A stretch of DNA of 64,000 nucleotides from Neodiprion pinetum (lineage: Eukaryota > Arthropoda > Insecta > Hymenoptera > Diprionidae), in assembly GCF_021155775.2 (NCBI RefSeq), contig NC_060235.2, forward strand, positions 37,984,607 through 38,048,606. Direction: 5' to 3'. Positions 21,601 to 34,253 of the stretch are shown in pieces; position 1 is the first letter of the stretch, and every line of letters begins with the position of its first letter. The notes under the pieces are model-generated. The model ran no database searches and was not told the origin of the DNA. It saw only the letters and a program-made list of their open reading frames with translations. The translations under genes and the position numbers were made by a program.

Positions 21601-24600
21601 TCCTTTCTCTCGATGCATATGCGTAGGTTTGTGTAACGTATCTTCGGATTTGCAGTCGTCTCGCGAGGAGATCGTCAGGCGTCGTTTTCTGTGCCAGTCA
21701 CTGAACTCTTGACTAGCTGCTGCTGCTGGTTTCTGCTGCTTCGTTGGTCGTTGTGCCGCAGCGGCATTAACAGACCGAGAGAAGTCGTCCGTCGCAACAC
21801 AGCTGAGCGTCTCTCTGCAGAGAAAGAGACTTCGTGTGTACGAAAATACATTTGCTTTAAATAAAATGTCGACCGTTTCAACGATGAAATTAAATGCAAC
21901 CGCGACATCTTTTAGATACACCGAACACGGTACGAGAATGAGATAAAGAGAAAAAAACAGAGCGTCAAATGAGGTTGTTGGATGATATTTTCGAGTTTCA
22001 TTTCGAAGTATATCATTCGTTAGACTTCTCCCCCCTGTTTTTCTTCTTTTCATCGACGTTTCGCCATTCCTCGCCGTATAAAACTTGGGGAATTTTTTTT
22101 AATTTCGAATCCATCTTTCGTTATATACGCGTGTAGTTTTCTTCCTACTTCCGTTTCGCTTGGAAATAGAAGGAACCAAAAAGAAGACAAAAAAAAAAAA
22201 AGAAAAAGAATTAAATGAAGTACAGATGATGTAAGAAGTCGAAAAAAAAAAAATGTGGCGGGGTTGAAAAACAAAAAAAGAAATTTAATGCTCCGCAGGT
22301 GGAACGAACGGAGTTGTACAAAATGGCGACTCGATGCCCCTCCGTAAGTTATAACAGTTAGCGGATACTGTATTATACGCTCTCATGTGTGCGTACGTAC
22401 GTACATAAGGATAACCGAGCGACTGACTGACTGGTGGCTGTTCTCATTCCAGTCGCAAGATTTCTCTTTAACCTACGCGAGCGTTTATAAAACGAGTGAA
22501 CGAACTAAGAAACAAACGCCCACTGCTGGGTGCATGCTCCTCGTACCTTGCCTTGCCTTCCCTTCCTCTGACATCGCGATTCGCGTTCGCTAAGCCGATT
22601 GTTAGTATATCATGCGCGTTCGAAAATTTGTTGAGAAATCGATGAGTCATAGGCATACGTATAATGTATAACCCGCGCCGAGGCATAGATTCTGTTATAA
22701 TAATGCGAAAGGAAGTAGAAGGAGCAAAAAAAAATATTAAAGAAAAAAAAAAATGAAATAAAAAAAAGAGACACAAGGCAGAAATTAGGAGAGAAAGGAG
22801 AACGAGGTGAGGTTCTTTGGACTCTGTGAAAAGGAGAGGAAAAAAAAATAAGAAGAGAACATTCGATGCGGAGAGAAAAAACGAAACTTTGGATAAATTT
22901 TTGCATTCTATCAATCTTCGTCGCGTTGTATGCGGTAGGAAATGTAGGAATTATGCTTTTCTTGCTTCTCCGAAGGAAAGAAATTAATTGAAAAGAAACA
23001 AAAAAAAACAAATGCTCCGTTAAATTGAACACGGTGAGTGATTTTTGAAAACGTGTAAACTTATGGGAAGTATTTCTTTGACTTGCGGAAGTCTCGAAAT
23101 AGATCGTGTATGATACGTAATTCTATTCACGTTATGATATACAAACTCCTCGCGGTGCTCGTCAGAGAGATATTACACGTCGTGGTGATGTGTGCTGCAA
23201 CGCTGGGAGATATTTTTCTTGCAGTATTTGGGTATTCATTTTGCGTATTGAAGATATTACATTATCGCACGTTAAGGAGAAAGAGAAAAACGTTGATGAT
23301 ATTGTGTTAATTTTTTACGACGAATTCGGAAAATCAATTTCATGTACAGGTATCACTTCCTGTAAATGCAGTATAATTTTATAATGTTATAATGTATCGC
23401 CGACGTTCGTTGCTAGTCTAAAAACAGCGCCCCCCGAAGCACGTGGTGAATTTGTTGCTAACCCGACAGCCAACTTGACCTGACCTACAGCAGATCTAAA
23501 AGCGGTTCGTTGGGGTCAAAGATCTCAAACTGAGCGTCGAGTGTTTGGAAAAGATTGAAGAGAATTTAATGGAAATAAATTGTACAAATAAACGAAGAAC
23601 CTGATATTTAAACCACGAACAGATCCTTTAAAGGTACGAGTAGATGATTATAACAACTGCTGCATCCAGCTTTTTAAAATTCTTTTTTACGCGGTGATAA
23701 AGTTTTTATTCAATTTATTATCCTACACACACACACCATATACAACTGTTGCACGCGGCTATAGCAGCAAAACGTTTTTCAGTCTCTAATGCATTCGATA
23801 AAGGGAACAACGGGGGAAAAACGCAGCCACTCTCAAAACCCTCGGAAGAGTAATTTATCACATGAATTTCAATTTATCAACGTTTCGTAATTAACCTCTG
23901 ATAAAATAAAAGGCCGTAGTGTTTAATGCTATCGCAAGAAACGACTCTTTGCCCTAATCTTCTAACACGCTTACGACCCAGAAAAACGATGTCACGGGAA
24001 TTTTCCCGTCCCTCGAGCAACCGTCGAATCGCAGATTTCGCTCAGGGACCCGAGTTTCGTTCCAGGGAAAAAATTTTCCGGCGTTTGCCAATTTCCGCCT
24101 TTTCAACTCTCTTTATTATTATTGTTATTATTATTTTTTTTTTTCTTCCTCCCTCGCGTTTTCGTTGTAACAGGGTTTCGTCCTGACCGAGCTCTACCTA
24201 ATTCCGTTCCTCGATCCTCGGGGACGAGTCCCTGCTCAGGGTGGCGTCAGACCGGGAAAACCGGGAAAAAGTTATTTTATCGTTGCATCCCTCCCAACAA
24301 TCATTGAAAAACTCCAACCGCGCTTCGTTAATTCAGCCGAACTTGTTTTTAGAAATTGGCAATACTATGTAATTTGAATTTTTATCCTGGCCATCTTCTC
24401 CTTTCTTGTATATAATTTGAAACCCCGTTGGTAGTAAAAGCGGATCAACGTTTTCGTAAATTCGGTAACAAAAATTTAAGAGATGTTAAAATTTTTTGCG
24501 GGAAAAATCAGGGAAATATTGAAAATTTATAGAAATTTAATTCAGCATAATTGTTACTATCCTCCAGCTGCTACGAGTTTGGAAAATTTTTAACCGCGTT

Positions 24601-27600
24601 TAGTGTACGTTATTTATAATAATTTCTTCAATAATACCGAAACATTAACGAGTTTGAAATTCGTAACGTGAATTATCAACTAAATATCGAACGTAGTTGT
24701 AGAAAATGGCATCTAAAAAGTCGAGTTTTCAAAATATAATTTTTTTTTTAATCTTATTTTATTTTATTACCGGTTTGCTGGATTTCGGTCAATCTTATAA
24801 AATGACGAACTAATAACGATCTTACTTTTATTTTGAATCGTACAACATATTCGTTAAAGCTTACACCAACTTCGACCTTACGAATCAAAATGCATATTCT
24901 TTTTCCAGTTTCGTTTTTCAATGCTGGTGCTAAATTTTTTGTTGGAAAACGTAGCGAAGGGAAAAAACCTCTTGTAAAGTCTTGTTAAATAATTCTTAAG
25001 ATTATCCCGATCATACAGCGATGAGAGTGCAGATGTACAAAGAGGTTTTAAATTAGTTTCTGTATTATCATTATTACTACGAAGCTATAGCATCATTTAC
25101 TAGCCAGGCTGTTTTTACTCCTTTCACTTTTCAATGCGACCGCACGAATATCACACACACACACACGTATCGGATAGAGAAATTTTCGCGGTTCTTCGTC
25201 GCTGCACAATGACTCTATTTTCTGTTTTTCCTATCAATATAATATCCTCTTTGTCGCCTCGCATGAGACACGTACGTGTAATCTCCACACCGTTTGAAGC
25301 AGCGTGTGTGTGTGTGTGTGTGTGGGGGGGGGATATAGAGAAGAATGACGCCATGTTTATTATTATTTGTTATTATCTCATCGTTAGCACGTGTTTCAGC
25401 CTCGTATTTATTTAAGACTCTGGTCGTTCACAATTGCACCCAATTTTTTTCTGTCTCGTATTAATTCTATTAACTCCCCTCCCTCCCTCCCCCCCCCCCC
25501 CGCCCCACTTTTTTTTTTTTTTTTTTACAACTCTTCATAATTTCCTCCGTTCGACGACGATGTTAAAAAAAAAAAATAAAAAATATCGCGTGTGGACGCG
25601 TGTACGAGTAATTATTGCGTCTTTGTAGTTTGTTCTGTAGGCTTTATACGCTGCTTAATTTTACCTACTTTTTTTAAAAATATGTATGTATATTTCATTT
25701 TTCTTTCTCTTTCTTTACTACCGCCGCCTGTTTCAACTCCGAAGCAGTCGTCCCTGCAGTACATATATCACACTGTAATTACTAACACCGTGATTACTTC
25801 TCTAATTAGTAAATCATTAGTCTATAATGAATTATTAAACTGTTATAGTATTTAAAGATCGCGTATTATCTATTCATCCCTCTACTCCACCTTTATACAT
25901 GTATATTATTAATATTACACAATCGCCGATGATTTAAAATATGCAACGTTTGTCGGTTCGATGAAGTTATCTACGTTCTCTCGTTATTTATTTTCACAAT
26001 TGGCTTATTGTACTGTAAAAAAAAGGGGGGAAAAGAGAGAGAAAAAACAAAATTGAAAACTTGACACCAGACTTTCGACTTGAGAAATTTCGCTCCCTCT
26101 CAGTGACATTACTTTTGATTGTTTTTCATTTATTCTCATTCGATTATTAAAGTCCCTTTTTTCCGAGATCTCTTCACTCGACGAAATTACGGAGTTGTGA
26201 CGGATAACAAATGCCACGGCCCCCTGATGACCAATGTCAAGTGGTTCGATAAATTTTTATTATCCGACCGAGAGAATGCTGCAGACGGTGAAAAAAAAAA
26301 AACGCAGCAAGGAGCAACGTTGCACGACAGTTTTTTTTTTTTTTTTTTCATTCTCTTGTTTTGTACAATGGCCGTCAACGACGCGTCACGTCCTCCTATA
26401 ACGCCGCAGACTTGCAGCGTCTGCGTCTTCTCTTGTTACATTGCAGGTCTTGCACTCTTCCAGACTTGCACGATAATCTATAATTATTAATGTCTGGTGT
26501 TTAAAAATTCCCCACAATTTCCTTCGCTCGGTATTACGTTTCATTTGTTTGTTTTTTTTTTTCTCCCCCCACACTTGATACAATATTTTACATCAGCGAA
26601 TTTAAAATGGTATTATAGAGAAAATTTTCGCTGATTATAATACAGTTGGATCGTATCGTCGGAGGTAGGATAATATAAACGCACGATTCAATGTTGCGCT
26701 AAAAATATCACAATGTGTCATTGTTTAATATATATAACAATACGTAACGTGCGGGAGTTTTCTTTCATCGACAATTTTTCACATTTAGTATTATTTTATG
26801 CTGCACCGTTGAACGGCGATCGGGATCCAAAGTCTCAAAGATCAATGGATCGCGTTGTTCATGATTTGTATGTAATTTAAAACAACCATTCAGCTTCGCG
26901 AAGACTGTATTAAAATAAAACAGATAAAGAAAAATAAAGGGTGACTAAACGTGCGAGTATGTTAGACAGCGCAATTAATTAACTAATTCGTAAAAATTGT
27001 GCCTTTTTACTCTCATATATAATTACTGTGATAATACATTTTTTTAAAATTATTTTCCGCTTACTATTCATAATACAAGATGCGATTATTGCTGGTGTAC
27101 GTACCAATAATTAACGAACAAACGGAGGCCCGCTATTTGGCGATATTTTTGTGAAATATTTGCGAAAGCGAATTGAAAAATTAGGAATTTGATAAAAGGT
27201 TGAAGTTGGTAAGGTTAGAACGGCGAAAGTCAGATTAAAATAGTTGTGACTATTGTGCATCTGTAGGAAATACCTTCGAAGGTGTTGCATATTGTCAAAA
27301 AATGAATCCGACATTGATCATACTATTATTAGTATTGTTATTGTTTATTTTTCTTTAACAACGTTTTCTCTTATCTCTCGTATGTTGAAAAATTAAAATA
27401 TCATATAAGGGTGCACAGCGGACGTGTGTTTCGTTGCGAAAAGTGTAACAATTTTTTTTTACACATTTATATTTGTTGGTTGTCAAGGATGGCACTCCAG
27501 CTTTTATGACCGAACCTTTTTCATTCATGTACTCTCTTGACGAACTTAACCTTTCGTTCGATTGTCGTTGTTTAATCATCTTATCAAAAGTTTTCCTCTT

Positions 27601-30600
27601 TTTGTTTGTCAGGCGATGGCGGTTGCAGGGAAATCGCGTCCAACGGAGAATCCATGAGCGCTGTTCAAGCCCGTCAAGAAGAAGCCAGGCGAAAGAGACG
27701 CAGGAAGAAACGTTCCGGTTCGTCTCTTGTCTCATCTTGTTTCCAAGGTTCGTAAAATTCATATATCGTATCTCACCGGGGGTTTAATTTTATGTAACTT
27801 TTTACGTACTCACTTCCGGTACGAATGGATTATCATTGTCGTCATTAATTTATATACAGAGCAAAAGCAATTCAAAGGAACAACGAGCGCATGGGAGTTG
27901 GTAAAGAAAAATAAAAAAAAAAAAAAAGAAGAAGACAAGTATAAATCGGGGCAAATTTGGAATGAAATTGAAAACAAGGAATCGTGGGAGGGAATAATTG
28001 TGTGAGAGAAAATTACCCGAGGAATCGGTTTTAAATTCTAAACCCTGGAACGAAAATAAATCAAACCGATCGTTGGTTCCGAGAATAGAATGCGGATTCT
28101 CTTACGGTGGGGACAAACCGAGACGGTCTTACGCACATCGGGCATATTGCATGGGTCTGTTTATAAACACCGGAAGTTGCACGATATGAAGGAGGAGGAG
28201 GAGAGAGGATCGTTCGTCGCGTGGTTACGCTGGCATCTCGTATCGTACAAATTGACCGCCTTTGTCGTCCCCTTACAAACGAATTTAAAAAGAAGTAATA
28301 CTAATAAAGATAATGACCAACCGTGTCTCACCGGGATTGATAAAAAAAATGTTTTGTAGTTATACGTTGTATGTAAAATCGGAGCGGAAATTGCAAAGCC
28401 TCTGATTCAAGAACGCCTCAAAGTTTATTGTCACTTGTCTTGTTAATATCGTATAACGATTAAACGAATCGCGTGATACGTAATATCAATGGACGGGAAG
28501 TAACTTGGAACAAAGCTGCTTCGGTGGTGTCGACAATGCGACTAACAAATCTATACGGCAGGAGCAAATAGTTCCACGATTCAGATTAAATCTGTCAATA
28601 AACGTAAAATCTGTGTTTGATTTTTACCCGAAGCGTTTCTACGGTTTTCTTTATCTTTTTTTTTTCTTTCCGTCGCTTTTCTTACCGCGTGGATAATTGT
28701 GAACCGAAATTCTTGGAGCTTGCGTCGAGCGAATCAGTCCGTCACGACAGATGAAGAAAAGAAGAAAAAAAAAAAAAAAACAAAGAAATGAGAGGTCTGA
28801 TTATCGTGAGCAACAACAACGAGCACGATAATAACCAGACTGATATTGTTGTTTATCAAATGCTTGTTGTAAAACACTGCATGGAGTGTGATGTAATTAA
28901 AAAAAAAAAAAAGAAAAAAAAACAAACCATCACCGGAATACAACTGTATCTTTTACCAAATTTTCCTGTCAATACGTAGAATTTTGATTCTCGTCTTTTC
29001 TTTCATTCTTTTTTAAATACTTAAAGAATTCCATTCGCTCACCACCCTCGACCAACGCATATTATCTACCTTTATACGTCATACGTATGTAATGTGATAT
29101 ATCTGGGGAGGGAGGGAGAGGAGCGGAGAGGGGCCGGCATTATCGGATTTCGAGTATGCCGAAGCGCGGACGTCGGGTGTGGGTGAGGGGGGGTGGAGGA
29201 GGGGGGCAAACCAGCAGTTGCTAGGCGCTCGCGGGTCGCTATTCAACCTGTATACATACATATACTTGTATACATTCGGCGCCCTCTGCTGTTGCTGTTG
29301 CTACTGCTGTACAATTTCACGGAATACGCTCTAACGATGAGCCAGAATCGTGTAGTCCTTCAACGAATTCCCTCCGTTGGTACATGCGCATCCCACAAGC
29401 CTGCATACGCACTGTTACATACACACACACACACGCACACACACATACGTACGTTTCAGCCTTCGACCTTGACATTACAAAGAGGGATTAGAGACGGTAT
29501 GTATACCTATATATGTATACACGCATGTACGTTTCAGCAACAGCAGCAGCGCGGCATCGGGTGACTAAGGTGACCGTGATCAATTGAACCTTTTGAAATT
29601 TTCTCCTACCCCCCCCCCCCCCCCCACCTTTTTTTTTAATTAGATTTATTTATTGACGTTAACTGCCGCTACTAATATTGCACTCGTATTGCACGCGTGC
29701 ATTCAATTTTGAACTAGTATCGTTGATTTTAAAATTCTTTTGAATGTGAAGGAAAAGTTTATCACTCACGTGATACGGTGTATTATGTACGTATTATCAA
29801 GTCTGTTGCTTTCTCGTCAATTTATATCATGTGAGAAGTTGTATACATACCCGTGTAGGTTTGTATGCGCGGAGATAAGATTACATCATTGAAGGATCTG
29901 TTAAATTTTTATTCATCTCATTTGTTTGGGTTTTACACGTTTACAAAGTGTGGTGGGATAAACGGTGAACACGAAAAACGCACACACACACGCGGAACGT
30001 GGGAGTGAAATTTGAAAGAAAAAAGATGAGTGAAAAAAATTCAATCATTGTTTGCCAAAAGGATTAGAATGCGATAGTGAGTTATCTTACCGTAATACGG
30101 CTTGTTGATGTAATTTTTCTTTACTTTTCACTTCGTTGTACGGTTAAATGAGGTTGACGTATTTATCTGCGAATATTTTTAACTTCTGACACTAATTCCA
30201 CTATCCTATCGTTAAATACGAATTTAGATATTATTTCTTTTAGGACGGAATGACGACGGTGTTGTATAATAAATATTGTTTCATTAGCTTTATTTTCAAG
30301 TCGCCGCTTCAAGCGATTCTGCTGAATTTATTCTCGACAGTTTTTAACGTTTATATTAAAATCGATTTTATGTACATATTACAGTATTCGTACAACTAAC
30401 TGTAACAAGGAATACTGCACAAATGTTACCGCAATTCGATTCCTGCTTAAATAAGTTACATGATGGACTGAAATTTTAATTAGCGCCAGTGTCTAAATTT
30501 TAATGCATAAGTACATGACATACATAAACTCGATCGGTGATATTAATTAACAACTGGGAATTGAACGCGAATCGATGTATGTACAAATATATGTATAACC

Positions 30601-31732
30601 AGAAATGAAGAGGGATGAAGAGTAAACTGCGTATGAAACTTGCTTTTGTCAATTTTTTTTTTTTTCTTTTTATCTTTTTCTTGTATCGTTGCTACGTCTT
30701 TTAACTACCAAATCATAAATTTCCTAACTGTCACGAGTATGTATGTATGAATGTATATATACATACACGTATACATACCTATACATATGTGTATACATTA
30801 TACAATGTGCATATACAGTCTAGTATATCAACGAACGTATTTTCATCGCCCGGTGTTTGCTATAAAAGGAAGTCAGTCGCGAATGGCAAATCTCGTGACT
30901 ATCGGTTAATTAGTTCACCCATTCAACGGAAGCAGTGATCGATCGATTATCTGGCGACAGCAAATCGATGTGTGTAAATTGCAACTAGACACGTTGATTT
31001 TTCATTTTATTTTATCGTATACGATTGCCGAGCTAATATTACAATGCCGGCTTATAATATTATTAAGTTATCCCCTTATCACTCTGCGGTGTTACATATA
31101 TTGCGACTTGGACTCTCTGACTCATCTTAACATGACTTGTGAGCGATTAATATTGCATACTGGTAATGTGTGTTGATAGTGGGAACAAGCTGTAATACAG
31201 ATATTCGTGACGACGAGTGTCGAGGTGATACTGTTCGTTTTTTCTCTCAATTTTATTACAACAATACTGCTAATGTTTGAAATTTTTTTTAGGAAAAATG
31301 GTCAAGTCACAGGTCCTCTACGTTTACGAACAATTTCACAAAATTCTGACGAGCGTAATTTAAGTCTGTCGAACGGAAGCGGAACTCACGTTTAAAACTT
31401 TATTTTCTTACTATTTGGCAATTAGTATTCGTCTTGCGGTAAATTGCGAACGCAAATTACATGTATATATATTTTATAATAAACGACGGAGAGATTATAA
31501 CGCGAAACGAGTTTGTCACTTCGTAGAGATTCTTGATTAGGTCAATTGAAGGTTGTTCTCTTATTATTATTGAAACACTTGGTAAGTGAGACTGTACGAG
31601 AAGCATGGATGTGTGTGTATGAGATAGAACGTCGAGAGGAATCGCAATTTTTCAGTGGAATGTTCGAGCCAGCAAGGCGGTATGTTACGAAGGAAAATTT
31701 CTCACACTAGTCTCGCGAGTCGTGCAATTCTT

Positions 31733-31767
<35 letters not shown>

Positions 31768-34253
31768 TGCGAAAAATTGCAAACCGTCGTCGGGAGCATG
31801 TAGAGCAGTTTCTCCTGTTTACTTTTTCAATTGTGGAAATCTTTCACACCTAAGCAACTCTGTGTTTTTCGTAATTCCGTGTATATATGCATATGTACAT
31901 ATATACGTCCTGCGAAGAACAATGTTCGTTATTACTGGTTTCCCTGACAAACAATCGTTTCTTGTCTATACGTACATTCTATCGTTAATAACATACACCG
32001 CCGTAACGATTCTTCGTTTTCTTCTTCTTTTTCTTCTGTCGAGCCTTTGACTAACTCCGCAGTGATAACACCATGCATGAGATACTTTTCACATTCTCGA
32101 TCTTCCTTATATGCACTCTCGAATTACAGATCAGATACGTTATTCCGATTTTCAAACTCACGCATTGTCATGCTTGCAATCTGATGAACAGTTTTTTCTC
32201 TCAAGATTAACTTTCGAGAACATTCATTATCGTCGGGTGTTATTCACCCGACGCGTGTCTTCTTTCATTTTTATATCCTGTTTTTGTTCTCATTCAATAT
32301 TTTTCTATATCTCGTCACGTTGTGTAGATCGCTTATATGTCGATATAATAAGATACAGTCGTTAAGTTGAATAATGCCGCTTAAGATTTTGCCTCTCACT
32401 CTCGCTTTGATAGGTCATTACCGGTATGAATTGATTGAATGTACGTATATACCTGTTATTTTTATTTTAAACAACGATGTGGCGATGTACAGAAAGTGCA
32501 TAAATAAATTATAAGGTCAAAGAAATAGACGAGTTGGTTGTCAGTTGAAATATTGGTCAAGTATTTTTCAATTCTCACCTTTAAAATATATTGCTAAATA
32601 TATATATATTATTTTAATTTTTATTGTTTCAGAACTTTACAAGCTTACCGGTGAAGTTCTTGGGGAAGGAGCGTACGCTTCTGTGCAAACCTGCGCTTCC
32701 CTGTATACCGATTTGGAATATGCGGTTAAAATCATTGATAAAATTCCGGGACACGCGCGTGCCAGGGTATTCAAAGAGGTTGAAACCTTCCATCATTGTC
32801 AGGGACACGCCAACATCATACAACTTATCGAGTTCTTTGAGGATGACGAGAGGTTCTATTTGGTGTTTGAGAAAGTAAACGGAGGGCAGTTACTGAACAG
32901 AATTCAAGAGAGAATTCACTTCACCGAACGTGAGGCGAGCGAAATTGTCAAAGAGATAGCCAGCGCCTTGAATTTCCTCCACAAGAAAGGTAAGCGACGG
33001 AGTATGTTTGAATCTAGCGTGTGGAAAACTGTCGGTTCAAAGTAATTGAACGGCGTTATTTATTCCCCATTTTATTTTAATGATTTCAGGAATAGCGCAC
33101 AGGGATCTAAAACCTGAAAACATCTTGTGCGTCCATCCGGACAAGCTGACGCCCATAAAAGTTTGCGACTTTGACTTGGGCTCAGGGATTAAGTTCAACA
33201 ATTCGCTGTCAAGCCCAATTGCAACACCGCAATTATTAACGCCTGTCGGTAGTGCTGAATTTATGGCACCTGAAGTGGTCGAAGCTTTCATCGGCGAGGT
33301 GAATTCTTATGATAAACGCTGCGACTTATGGAGCCTGGGTGTTATCATGTATATACTGCTGTGCGGATACCCTCCGTTTTATGGAAATTGCGGCACTGAT
33401 TGCGGCTGGGAGAAAGGAGAGAATTGCCAGTCTTGTCAAGAGCTTTTATTCACCAGTATCCAGGAGGGTAGATACGAATTTCCTGACAGGGAATGGCGAT
33501 GCATTTCGGAGGATGCAAAGGACTTGATCAGAGGATTGTTGGTCAAGGAAGCTCACCAAAGACTCAGCGCCGAGAGTGTGTTGAAACACCATTGGATTAA
33601 TCCTGGACCAACAGGCGAGGAAGGGGGTGACAGGTCGCTGACCACTCCACAAATTATTAGGTAAGAATTTCTCCTCACCGAATGTATCTACGATTATAAA
33701 CATTTTCACTTCACGTTGAAAGAAAAAAGACAACAGCCACCCCGATAAACAAAATTTTGATAAAAAGTTTAAACGCAATTTATGTTTCTCCAATCTTTGC
33801 AGAAGGAATAATTCAGCTCGTGAATTGTCGGCATTCGCGGAATCTGCTATGGCTGTTAACAGAGTCGTTCTACAACATTTCTCAGTTAATTTGGAAGAAT
33901 TGGCCGAGAATAGAGAGCCGAGATTATCTACGTCTTCGACCGATGAGGACAATCATCCGTACGGACATATGTCGGATTCCAGCAGCGAATTGTCAGAGCA
34001 TGGAAAAAATTGCGTCACTCATTCCTCGAGCGAGTTTGACACACCTCGGGCAAAGTCGTGTTCCGTTCACTCGAGCATTGACTTGAGCGATTTGAAGATC
34101 ATCGGCAGGAATCGACTCATTGGTAAGGAGTCTCTCAATCTGTTCGGGCTTTCACCCCCAAGCGAGAGCAGACTGATGCAGAGGAGACTCAAGGCGCGTT
34201 CAAGTCTACTCGAACGTCGCACCGACTCAATTGTAGCGTCGCCAAGTGGCTGA
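18608..34253 (+). CDS. Lk6: MAP kinase-interacting serine/threonine kinase (Mnk, Lk6 orthologue)
   Basis: Mnk kinases dock on eIF4G, are activated by ERK/p38, and phosphorylate the cap-binding protein eIF4E. Coding exons are 18608-18662, 27613-27747, 32633-32989, 33090-33660 and 33803-34253. All junctions are GT-AG and phase-consistent, giving 522 aa. The start is MVEKILEE, with no competing in-frame ATG. A polybasic stretch RRKRRRKKR (44-52) fits the eIF4G-binding/nuclear-import region of the family. The kinase domain starts near residue 64: glycine loop GEGAYASV (74-81), catalytic Lys96, HRDLKPEN (186-193). DFD at 209-211 replaces DFG, the Mnk signature. The activation loop has Thr residues in TPQLLTPVGSAEFMAPE. 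The Mnk-specific cysteine cluster CGTDCGW...CQSCQ is present. The C-terminal LMQRRLKARSSLLERR resembles the MAPK docking motif. Introns 1 and 2 are 8.9 and 4.9 kb. MSAVQARQ inside exon 2 could start a shorter isoform. Confidence 0.95.
19070..19120. repeat. Partial copy of the TTGAAGTTRGTAACGTT repeat family
   Basis: AACGTTACTAACTTCA near 19106-19121 is the reverse complement of the terminal sequence of the complete element at 48125-48342. The matching second end is not clear, so this is a fragment or a strongly diverged copy. Confidence 0.4.
19737..20066. mobile_element. Diverged MITE cluster, TTGAAGTTGGTAACG family
   Basis: TTGAAGTTGGTAACGTTAT begins at 19737. A second copy of the first 15 bases lies at about 19926 (TTGAAGTTGGTAACG), and a degraded inverted end (ATAACGTTATTAATTTGAA) near 20046-20064. 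Internal sequence at about 19875-19915, read on the minus strand (GAAACATTGGGGAG, then CTATTTTCTTAATTT), matches the body of the intact element at 48125-48342. This region is therefore probably nested or rearranged copies of one non-autonomous family. No coding capacity. Confidence 0.5.
20242..20355 (+). CDS. Small 37-aa ORF in Mnk intron 1, function unknown
   Basis: The frame starts at ATG 20242 and ends at TAA 20353-20355. The peptide begins MAAEQRKLMADGA and ends PTEAVAQAPSCQA. Composition (Ala, Lys, Pro, Gln) and codon use look more protein-like than the surrounding DNA, and the local GC content is higher. The opening AAEQRKL recalls the start of Luc7-type U1 snRNP proteins, but seven residues are not evidence of homology. 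It could be a real small protein, an alternative first exon read with a non-canonical donor, or chance. Confidence 0.2.
   Translation: MAAEQRKLMADGATNTKDKGPPPKPTEAVAQAPSCQA
21565..21603. repeat. (CTTTTT)n tract following a C run
   Basis: Five to six near-perfect six-base units after a short CT/C run, all pyrimidine on the plus strand. Confidence 0.8.
29101..29215 (+). promoter_or_regulatory. G-rich block in Mnk intron 2, possible internal promoter
   Basis: GGGGAGGGAGGGAGAGG-type sequence at 29105-29131 and further G runs at 29176-29210 resemble the G-rich block before the Mnk leader in composition and strand. A downstream start could use the in-frame Met codon in exon 2 only if a first exon splices past intron 2, so a regulatory role is only a guess. 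Confidence 0.2.
31735..31764. repeat. (GT)n microsatellite
   Basis: About 14-15 uninterrupted TG units inside Mnk intron 2. Confidence 0.9.

Larger units (their letters stand above)
18663..27612 (+). other. Mnk intron 1
   Basis: The donor AG/GTGAGA and the acceptor TTTGTCAG/GCGATG flank this 8.95-kb intron. It contains the repeat-family copies near 19070-20066, a 37-codon ORF at 20242-20355, an ATTC array (about 21470-21496), TTTTTC repeats (about 21565-21603), an 18-base C run at 19244-19261 and a GT array at 25303-25323. An AAAATGGCG block near 22319-22327 followed by CCTCC/GTAAGT could mark an internal promoter and first exon, but its phase does not fit exon 2. Confidence 0.7.
27748..32632 (+). 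other. Mnk intron 2
   Basis: The donor CAAG/GTTCGT is weaker than consensus; the acceptor is TTGTTTCAG/AACTTTAC. The 4.9-kb intron holds a G-rich block (29101-29215), a 17-base C run at 29609-29625, a GT array at 31736-31764 and the hairpins at 28795-28840 and 32231-32253. No additional exon that keeps the Mnk phase was recognised. Confidence 0.7.

Noticed and set aside
21535..22053. 172-codon minus-strand ORF in Mnk intron 1
   Set aside because: Its C-terminal part is Lys/Arg-rich low complexity encoded by the TTTTTC repeat, and no domain or splice context supports it.
22468..23032. Overlapping minus-strand ORFs of about 140-148 codons rich in Phe, Leu and Ser
   Set aside because: They are antisense translations of A-rich intron sequence (poly(A) gives poly-Phe); no membrane-protein family is recognisable.
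33446..33952. 168-codon minus-strand ORF opposite Mnk
   Set aside because: It is a shadow of Mnk exons 4 and 5 on the opposite strand and spans the intron between them.
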